The notes under the pieces were generated by a model. It was not told where the DNA came from and searched no databases. It saw only the letters and a program-made list of their open reading frames with translations. The position numbers were made by a program, and so were the translations under genes. A stretch of 64,000 nucleotides of DNA from Novosphingobium terrae (GTDB lineage: Bacteria > Pseudomonadota > Alphaproteobacteria > Sphingomonadales > Sphingomonadaceae): the NCBI RefSeq assembly GCF_017163935.1, contig NZ_JABVZR010000001.1, positions 3,658,001-3,722,000 on the forward strand, written 5' to 3'. Shown piece after piece: positions 52,091-64,000 of this stretch. Numbering within the stretch: position 1 is the first letter of the stretch; the number at the start of each line of letters is the position of its first letter.

Positions 52091-53326
52091 ATGACGCGCG
52101 TGCTCCACATCCTCGATCATTCGCTGCCGATGCACAGCGGCTACACCTTCCGCACCCGCGCGATCATGACCGCCCAGACCGCGCTGGGGCTGGAGGTGCG
52201 CGGCATCACCGGCCTGCGCCATACCATGGATGGCCCCGACACCGAAGAGGCCGAGAGGCTGACCTTCCACCGCACGCGGGGCGAGGCCAAGGGCCCGCCC
52301 GGCCTGCGCGAATGGCGCGAGACCAGCCTGCTGGCCGATGCCATCGTGGCACTGGCGCAGGAATGGCGGCCCGATGTGCTGCATGCCCATTCTCCGGCGC
52401 TATGCGGGCTGGCGGGGCTGCGTGCCGCGCGGCGGCTGGGGATTCCGCTGGTCTATGAGATTCGCGCCTTCTGGGAAGATGCCGCCGTGGGCAATGGCAC
52501 CGGCAGGGAAGGCGATCTGCGCTACAATCTGATCCGCCGGCTGGAGGATTATATCGTCGCCCGCGCCGATGCGGTGGTGACGATCTGCGACGGGCTGAAG
52601 CAGGATCTGGTCGCGCGCGGCAATGATCCCGAACGCATCACCATCATGCCCAATGGCGTGGACCTGACCCTGTTCGGCACGCCGCCGAGCCGCGATGAAA
52701 ATCTCGCGCGCGATCTCACTTTGGGCAGCGGGCCGGTGATCGGCTTTATCGGCAGCTTCTATGATTACGAGGGCCTGGACGATCTGATCGAGGCGATGCG
52801 CTTCCTCTCCGAAACGCATCCCGATGCCCGCCTGCTGATGGTCGGCGGCGGGCCCCGCGCGGAGGCCCTGCGCGCTCAGGCCGCAGCCAGCCCGGTGGCA
52901 TCGATGATCCGCTTCGTGGGCCGCGTGCCGCATGGCGAGGTCGAGAACTATTACGCCCTCTGCGACATCATGGCCTATCCGCGCAAGAAGAGCCGCCTGA
53001 CCGATCTGGTCACGCCGCTCAAACCGCTGGAAGCCATGGCTCAGGGCAAGCTGGTGGCGGCCAGCGATGTGGGCGGCCACCGCGAGCTGATCGAGGATGG
53101 GGTGACCGGCACGCTCTTCCCGCCCGACGATCCCAAGGCCTGCGGCGAGGCGCTGGCCGCGCTGCTGTCGGACCGCTCGCATTGGGAAGAAAGACGTGAA
53201 GCCGGGCGCAACCATGTTGCGCAGGCGCATGATTGGCATCACAATGTTTCTCGTTATCTCGATGTTTACCAAAACTTGAGAGATCCGGGCAACAATGGGG
53301 CCCATGCAAGCGGCCCTCAGGGCTGA
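52091..53326 (+). CDS. Family 4 glycosyltransferase, exosortase A system-associated
   Basis: A 411-residue GT-B enzyme. The start RVLHILDHSLPMHSGYTFRTRAIMTAQTALGLEV and the segment RPDVLHAHSPALCGLAGLRAARRLGIPLVYEIRAFWEDAAVGNGT are highly characteristic of the glycosyltransferase linked to exosortase A loci (TIGR04063 as I remember it). The C-terminal sugar-nucleotide site has GFIGSFYDYEGLDDLIEA and the EX7E-like PLKPLEAMAQGKLVAASDVGGHRELI. It is divergent from the ligase. The exosortase itself is not in the window. Confidence 0.88.
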   Translation: MTRVLHILDHSLPMHSGYTFRTRAIMTAQTALGLEVRGITGLRHTMDGPDTEEAERLTFHRTRGEAKGPPGLREWRETSLLADAIVALAQEWRPDVLHAHSPALCGLAGLRAARRLGIPLVYEIRAFWEDAAVGNGTGREGDLRYNLIRRLEDYIVARADAVVTICDGLKQDLVARGNDPERITIMPNGVDLTLFGTPPSRDENLARDLTLGSGPVIGFIGSFYDYEGLDDLIEAMRFLSETHPDARLLMVGGGPRAEALRAQAAASPVASMIRFVGRVPHGEVENYYALCDIMAYPRKKSRLTDLVTPLKPLEAMAQGKLVAASDVGGHRELIEDGVTGTLFPPDDPKACGEALAALLSDRSHWEERREAGRNHVAQAHDWHHNVSRYLDVYQNLRDPGNNGAHASGPQG

Positions 53327-53352
53327 ACGGATTAGAGAGCGGGACACAGGCT

Positions 53353-54831
53353 TTGGCAGATCAGGCATCTCTCGGCGGCAGAAAACCCCGGCCTTTGGCG
53401 GGTTACCCGGGTTTTACCCCGGCACTGGTGATCTGGTTCGCGGCGCTCTTCGGCCTGTCTGTCGTGGCGATTCGCGGCTCGCTGCTGGAAAGCTGGATGA
53501 TGGGGGCGCAGCTCGATCTGATCGTGCCCGCCGCCGCTCCGCCGCTCGGCATGCTGTCACGCCTGCTGATCGCCCTGCCCTTTGCCGCTGTCGGCGGCGG
53601 CATCGGCTGGCTGGCCGCGCGTCTGCTGCGCAACAGGGGGCAGCACAGCGATGGCGGCTTCCAGCTGCGTTCGCGCGATCGCCATCCTGACCATCCGGCC
53701 CGCCGCCCGATCAGCGCTCATGCCGAATTGGGCGATGAGGGCCTGGGCCGTGCCGACGCGCCCCGCGCCTATGACGAGACCCCCGCCGAACCCTATCCGG
53801 TGGAAACCTTCCGTTCGAGCTTTGCCGAGCCCGCCCCGCTCAGCGAAACACCGCTGGTCGAAACTGCGGTGGTCGAGGCTGTGCAGCCGCTGCCTTTCGC
53901 GGTGGAGCTGCCGCCTGTCGCCCCCTTCACCGAAGATCCCTTCCTTGAGGATCAGCCGCTCGAAGCGCTGCCCATCGGCGCATCGGTGGCCGCGCTGCCG
54001 GTCTTTGCGACCCAGCCCGCCTTCAACGCTCCGGCCATGGCGACCGGCCATACAGCCGCGATCCCCGAGATCCTGCCGCCGCTGGCACAGGGCGAGTTCG
54101 TGCCGCCGCTGCTTCAGGTCGAGAGCATCGCGCCGATTGCCTATCCCCCGCCGCCGCCCGCCGCGCCGGTCAGCGATACGCCTTCCGTGCCCTATCCGGC
54201 TCCGGCCCGGGAGCAGGAACAGCACCCCGCGGAACAGGCCAGCGAAGAGACCGCCATCCCGGTCATCACCCCCTTCCCGCTGCTCACCCCGCCGCAGCCG
54301 CAGGCGGAAGCCGAGGCGCCGGACGTGCAGGAACCCTGGCACAGCCTGCCGCCGCTGGTGAGCGACAGCGATCTGGAGCAGCAGGCCCATCTGCGCGCAC
54401 CCGTGGCGGCGCCGCCCTCGGCCTCGGTCACGCCGATCCGTCCGCGCGTGCATCTGGCCACGCTGCATGATCTGCCCATCGTCATCGATCCGATCACGCC
54501 CGACGCCGAGGAAGACGCGCCCGAAGCCGCCGCCAAGGAGGCTCACCATGAGGCCATGATCGGCGCCACCCCGGTGCAGCCGCGCAGCCACACCGAGGAA
54601 CGCATCGGGCAAGCCGCGCTTGACGATCTGAGCCATGTCGAACTGATCGAGCGTCTCGCCCTCGCAATGAAGAAGCGTGACGATCAGGCGGCGGAGCATG
54701 ACGACGCCCCGATCCCCCTGCCGCTGCGCGCCACCCCTCAGGGTCGCGCGCTGGCGGCTCAGGTCGATGAACTGGCGGGCACTCAGGCCAGCCTGCGCTC
54801 GGCGCTGGCCGCGCTGCGCGAAGTTAAATAA
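53353..54831 (+). CDS. Two-helix membrane protein with a long disordered proline-rich region
   Basis: A 492-residue protein from a likely TTG at 53353 (MADQASLGGRKPRPLAGYPG). Two membrane segments lie near residues 22-42 (ALVIWFAALFGLSVVAIRG) and 65-90 (LLIALPFAAVGGGIGWLAARLL). They are followed by about 350 residues rich in Pro, Ala and Glu with no predicted fold. A short conserved-looking C-terminal helix (LDDLSHVELIERLALAMKKRDDQ and GRALAAQVDELAGTQASLRSALAALREVK) ends it. The function is unknown. It follows the glycosyltransferase by 26 bp, so it may belong to the envelope system. Confidence 0.65.
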   Translation: MADQASLGGRKPRPLAGYPGFTPALVIWFAALFGLSVVAIRGSLLESWMMGAQLDLIVPAAAPPLGMLSRLLIALPFAAVGGGIGWLAARLLRNRGQHSDGGFQLRSRDRHPDHPARRPISAHAELGDEGLGRADAPRAYDETPAEPYPVETFRSSFAEPAPLSETPLVETAVVEAVQPLPFAVELPPVAPFTEDPFLEDQPLEALPIGASVAALPVFATQPAFNAPAMATGHTAAIPEILPPLAQGEFVPPLLQVESIAPIAYPPPPPAAPVSDTPSVPYPAPAREQEQHPAEQASEETAIPVITPFPLLTPPQPQAEAEAPDVQEPWHSLPPLVSDSDLEQQAHLRAPVAAPPSASVTPIRPRVHLATLHDLPIVIDPITPDAEEDAPEAAAKEAHHEAMIGATPVQPRSHTEERIGQAALDDLSHVELIERLALAMKKRDDQAAEHDDAPIPLPLRATPQGRALAAQVDELAGTQASLRSALAALREVK

Positions 54832-55084
54832 TTACGCGCCGGACGTCGATTCCGGCATTTTCTGCACAAGCCTTACAGGCCCGAATTGCTATTCCTTACA
54901 ACTCTGGCCGGAAATGTGCCCCGGACGGGGCCTTTCCCGGTTGCCAAATGCCCCTGCAATCGGCATGGGGCAAATTGCGCATTTCGGGCCGTAAAGGGCG
55001 GCCGCGATTCGCGCTCCAAACAGAGTTAGGCTAGGATATCGCCGTGGGAATCGGCGGTGTCCCTCGTTGCAGGAAAGATAATCG
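54832..55084 (+). promoter_or_regulatory. Leader region of gltB
   Basis: The 253-bp gap has no gene. AGGAAAGATAATCG gives a strong ribosome site for gltB. Short GC hairpins (for example CCCCGG/CCGGGG-like at about 54918-54929) are present, but I could not fix a promoter or a riboswitch. Confidence 0.35.
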
Positions 55085-59725
<4,641 letters not shown>

Positions 59726-59738
59726 GGGTTAGAATACA

Positions 59739-61175
<1,437 letters not shown>

Positions 61176-61193
61176 TCAGGCATAAGCCATAGA

Positions 61194-61233
61194 AAGGGGC
61201 CGATGGGCGGAAACGCCCGTCGGCCCCTTTTTT
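61194..61233 (+). terminator. Intrinsic terminator of gltBD
   Basis: AAGGGGCCGATGGGCG and CGCCCGTCGGCCCCTT pair over 16 positions with one G-T pair and a GAAA loop, followed by TTTTTT. A textbook intrinsic terminator 19 bp after the gltD stop. Confidence 0.92.
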
Positions 61234-61251
61234 ATGCGCCGGTGAAAGAAC

Positions 61252-61731
61252 TTACTGCGCGCCGCCGAACTGCACTGCGGCCTTGGGAATGCCGATCGTC
61301 AGCGTCACATGATGCGAATCCAGCTTGCCCAGATTATGGGCGATGGCGGTGAAGCTCATCTTGCTGTCACCATTGCTGGAGCGCACATTCTCCCAGGTCT
61401 GGCCATCGCCTTGCGGGGTGATGAACTCCACCGGCGGATCGCCGCCGCAGGTGCTGCCCGAGCACCATTTCTGATCGACCTGACAATGCACATCCACCAG
61501 CTCGGGATTGATCTTGGCCCCGGGAGGCGCCTGAACCGTGATGGTCGCACTATGCCCGGGCGCCACATCCGCCGAGGAGGAGAAGAACAGCAGCCGTTCG
61601 GGCGCATGCGGGTTGCAGCTGAAATGGCCGGTGGTCTTGTCCTCGGTCACCATCGAGGAATCGGGCGATGAGGGCGCCTTGTCCGAACCGCAGCCCGCGA
61701 TCAGCAGGGGAAGCCATGGCGTGAACAGCAT
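61252..61731 (-). CDS. Lipoprotein of unknown function
   Basis: A product of about 159 residues from the ATG at 61731, with lipobox LLIAGC near the N-terminus, so it is probably lipid-anchored. The mature part has SCNPHAPERLLFFSSSADVAPGHSATITVQAPPG and four further cysteines (HCQVDQKWCSGSTCGG), which suggests disulphide bonds. No family recognised. The signal peptide from this ATG lacks the expected basic residues. The frame is open for 12 more codons, including RRRRALA, without an ATG, GTG or TTG, so the true start may be an unusual codon (ATT at about 61767) or a frameshift lies here. Confidence 0.6.
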   Translation of the reverse strand: MLFTPWLPLLIAGCGSDKAPSSPDSSMVTEDKTTGHFSCNPHAPERLLFFSSSADVAPGHSATITVQAPPGAKINPELVDVHCQVDQKWCSGSTCGGDPPVEFITPQGDGQTWENVRSSNGDSKMSFTAIAHNLGKLDSHHVTLTIGIPKAAVQFGGAQ

Positions 61732-61848
61732 GGCCAGCGCCCGGCGCCGGCGAGGGTTGCTCGGTTGAATGGCCCATCACTCCTCTGCTGGAGAGCCACC
61801 TGAACGGCGGCCTGTTCGGTAAAACCACCTGAAGTTGATACGGATTTT

Positions 61849-62040
61849 TTATATGCCCGCAAGGACCGGCAAGATGAAACGCCCTTGGCTCAAGTCCCGA
61901 TGCAGAAGGCTCAAGGCGCGGGCAATGCCGGGCAGTTGATCGACCCGAATGATGGTGCCGTTTTCCTTGAAAACCATGACATCACGGAAGAAACGGGCTG
62001 GAACGGCCGCTCGGTCTGACCGCTCCAGCCGTGTTTTCAC
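61849..62040 (-). CDS. 63-residue protein coupled to the SGNH hydrolase gene
   Basis: The GTG at 62040 overlaps the hydrolase stop by four bases (GTGA), the hallmark of translational coupling. The product reads MKTRLERSDRAAVPARFFRD and then VMVFKENGTIIRVDQLPG with a C-terminal ILPVLAGI. It is small, basic at the start and has no membrane helix. No family recognised. The coupling suggests it acts with the hydrolase. Confidence 0.55.
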   Translation of the reverse strand: MKTRLERSDRAAVPARFFRDVMVFKENGTIIRVDQLPGIARALSLLHRDLSQGRFILPVLAGI

Positions 62041-63776
62041 ACCACCATCTGCCCCGCCATGACGGCCACTGCCCGGGCCATGATCGCCATGGCATCCTTG
62101 CCGGGATGCTTGCCATCGGCGGCGGCAGACTTGCCGTTGATGGGCAGCCATTTGCCCGTGGGCGCGGTGGCTCCGCCCTCCTCGATCGGCGCGGCGATAT
62201 CGATGCAGCCATCGCTGACCCCGGCGCTGATCGCCCCGCCCCTCACCCAGAGGTTCACCGCCTGACGCACCGCATCGAAACCACCCGCCGACTGGCTGAC
62301 CGTGGTCGAGGCCCCCGCCGCGCTGGTGGAGGTGCTGCCCGGCGTGATGGTGCAAAGGAACACCTTCTCGAAGCCCAGCCCGCGCAGGCGGCTGGCCATG
62401 CCGGTCAGATTGGCGATGATCGTCGCGGCGCTGTCGCCGGACACATAATCATTGTTGCCCAGTTCGATGATGGCGTTCCTGGCGCCCAACTGCCCCGCCA
62501 CGGCAAAGCGCCGCTGCGCCCCGCCCGCCGCCATATAGAGATTGGCCCGGTCCCCCGGCGAGCCGAAGATCACATGCGGCAGGCCCGCTGCCCCCAGCCC
62601 GCGCGCAAAAGGCCCGCAACAGCCGCGCATATCGCCTTCGTCCAGACTGCCGCTGCCCATGGAGGTGATGGTCAGGCTGGCCCCCGTGCCGCTGCCGCTC
62701 AGCGCGACAAGGCTGGTGGCCCCGCTCGGCTGGGTCTGCCCGGTCTGGCTGGCGGTGCCCGAAAAGCCGCCCAGATAGACCGGATTGACCGCCGTGATGG
62801 CCCCGCCGCTCACCGCCTCGACAAGGCCCACAAAGCCCGATCCGGAGGCCATCGCCCCCGCCGTCAGTGCCGATGTGTCGAGCGTGAAGAGATCGCCGAC
62901 CGCCCAGCCGCTGCCGCCATTGGCGATCGCATAGCCGCCGATCCCCGCCGAGCCGCTGGTGCCCGATCCCACGCTGTCGGCAAAGACGGCCACGCCGGGC
63001 ACCGGCACCAGCGGCTTGCCGAGGATCGCGATGGGCTGAAAGGGCAGCGCAACCGAAGAGTTCGCGCCGAACAGGTTCTGGGTCATGGTGTAATCGGCCT
63101 GCGCGGCGCCGCGTGTCTGCAGGCCGCCCAGCGCCATGCCCTGCATCGTCAGCCCGGCAGGATAAAGACCGTTGCTGTTGTTGACCCAGGTGTAGACCGT
63201 CAGGAAACCGCCAACCGGCACCCGCACCGGGATCGTGTCGGAAAGGCGATAGGTCTGGATCGCCGAGGCGCCGCTCGGCAAGGTGAGCATCGGGATGGTG
63301 CCGTCACGCGTGCCGTTGAAGGTAACGGGCACGGCGATGGGGCGGCTGCCTGCGGTCCAGTTGGCATTGCCCGGCTTGGGTGGTGAATTGGTGTTGGGTG
63401 CAGCGCAGGTGAAGAGCGGGTTGTTGGCGTAGCTCCCGCCGCCGCCGGTGGTGGCGTAAAAGCTCACCTTGTCACCCACGGCGTAGGTGCGTGTGGCGTC
63501 CCAGGGCGCGGGCTCATCGGCGGAGACCGAGGCGGTGAAGGGAATGGGCGCGGTGAAATCGACCTCCGCCGCGCCCGCGTAGAAACCGGCGAACATCAGC
63601 TGGATTTCCGTGGCACCCTGCGGGCAATAGAACATCATGCGGGCCATGGCGGCGGAGCCCGCGCTGCCATAGGTGGCGAAATTGGCGCGCGTGCAGCCCA
63701 CGATCTGGCGTTGCAGCTTGGCCAGCGCCTGTTTCGCGCCCAGCGCCAGACCGCGGGCAGTGATATCGGTGGACAT
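62037..63776 (-). CDS. SGNH/GDSL hydrolase with inserted glycine-rich domain
   Basis: A 579-residue protein. GGAG eight bases upstream fixes the ATG at 63776. Residues ~90-150 look like a small carbohydrate-binding fold (TRTYAVGDKVSFYATTGGG, then NPLFTCAAP and NANWTAG). The hydrolase blocks are VAVFADSVGSG (GDS-like, near 275), ELGNNDYVSG (block III, near 447) and DGKHPGKDAM (catalytic Asp-His near 554-557). Between the first two blocks sits a ~110-residue Gly/Ser-rich insertion with GGYAIANGGSGWAVGD, like modules of phage tail or secreted adhesins. There is no signal peptide. It is probably a carbohydrate esterase with a binding role; the source may be viral. Confidence 0.7.
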   Translation of the reverse strand: MSTDITARGLALGAKQALAKLQRQIVGCTRANFATYGSAGSAAMARMMFYCPQGATEIQLMFAGFYAGAAEVDFTAPIPFTASVSADEPAPWDATRTYAVGDKVSFYATTGGGGSYANNPLFTCAAPNTNSPPKPGNANWTAGSRPIAVPVTFNGTRDGTIPMLTLPSGASAIQTYRLSDTIPVRVPVGGFLTVYTWVNNSNGLYPAGLTMQGMALGGLQTRGAAQADYTMTQNLFGANSSVALPFQPIAILGKPLVPVPGVAVFADSVGSGTSGSAGIGGYAIANGGSGWAVGDLFTLDTSALTAGAMASGSGFVGLVEAVSGGAITAVNPVYLGGFSGTASQTGQTQPSGATSLVALSGSGTGASLTITSMGSGSLDEGDMRGCCGPFARGLGAAGLPHVIFGSPGDRANLYMAAGGAQRRFAVAGQLGARNAIIELGNNDYVSGDSAATIIANLTGMASRLRGLGFEKVFLCTITPGSTSTSAAGASTTVSQSAGGFDAVRQAVNLWVRGGAISAGVSDGCIDIAAPIEEGGATAPTGKWLPINGKSAAADGKHPGKDAMAIMARAVAVMAGQMVV

Positions 63777-64000
63777 GGGGCTTTCTCCGGGCAGGAAGGA
63801 ACGCCCTTCGCGCAAGCGCGGCCCCGCACCGGGCGCAGGCCGTCTCCGGCGCGTCCGTCATGGCGGCAGCGGCTGTGCAGGGGCGCATGGCAAGGCGCGC
63901 CCGAAGGAGCGCCTCAGGCGAAAGGGGATGGGCCAAGGGCCCGGTCAGGAAGGGACGGAATCAGCAATCGAGCCATGGAATCGCGCGGGACTCCATGGCT
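63777..64000. other. Right-edge region, possible C-terminus of another minus-strand gene
   Basis: On the minus strand a frame entering from the edge ends MESRAIPWLDC before a TGA at 63961-63963. It is too short to judge. The rest, to the hydrolase start, shows only the hydrolase ribosome site. Confidence 0.25.

Noticed and set aside
61550..61828. A 92-codon frame overlapping the lipoprotein in another frame
   Set aside because: It conflicts with the lipobox-bearing frame, which also has the better amino-acid pattern.

Overview
This 64 kb window is GC-rich, densely coded alphaproteobacterial chromosome. Four TonB-linked loci, two exosortase-A-associated genes, a fused-type gltBD pair and the protein sequences themselves point to Sphingomonadales, most likely Novosphingobium or a close relative. 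The order-level call is firm; the genus is a guess from memory of protein families. No rRNA, tRNA, CRISPR array, intact insertion sequence or replication origin was seen.

Layout. 1-10.6 kb: a cut-off secreted protein, a MATE exporter behind a retropepsin/TPR protein, a TonB receptor with a PhoD phosphatase, an Rrf2 regulator, a FUSC exporter and two small domain proteins (DUF1543, NTF2-like). 10.9-14.3 kb: a second TonB receptor, then a low-GC DUF3806 gene enclosed by a 99-bp inverted repeat. 14.3-24.3 kb: a DHA2 exporter, a complete RND tripartite pump (permease, adaptor, outer-membrane factor) and a two-component system, all on the minus strand. 24.5-32.7 kb: an iron block holding TonB, ApbE, a PepSY membrane protein, a Sel1 protein, a catecholate-type siderophore receptor, a DHA2 exporter and a siderophore-interacting ferric reductase, with Fur-like and other palindromic operators. 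32.8-39.4 kb: two LysR regulators divergent from an old yellow enzyme and a nitroreductase, a small phosphatase, a truncated globin with a membrane protein, and Dps. 39.7-50.2 kb: ribA-xth, rpmG-lolA, uppP, an MsbA-like ABC exporter, a PHA depolymerase, a TonB-like protein and a thiolase. 50.3-54.8 kb: exosortase-A-associated polysaccharide genes. 55-61.2 kb: glutamate synthase gltB-gltD. 61.2-63.8 kb: a lipoprotein and an SGNH hydrolase with a 63-residue partner.

The most unusual structure is non-coding. Four copies (21984-22228, 34936-35160, 39449-39679, 48799-49034) of a 225-245 bp intergenic element end in outward hairpins that each carry a GGGAGC foot on the inner side, like paired REP sequences (BIMEs). 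The hairpin stems show compensatory changes, the elements sit 15-24 bp beyond stop codons, and they share an inner module with the inverted repeats around the DUF3806 gene. No RAYT-type transposase gene is in the window, so any mobilising enzyme must lie elsewhere.

Functionally the window combines envelope export (MATE, FUSC, RND, two DHA2, ABC), regulated iron and possibly phosphate uptake through TonB, and central metabolism (glutamate synthase, riboflavin, polyhydroxyalkanoate turnover).
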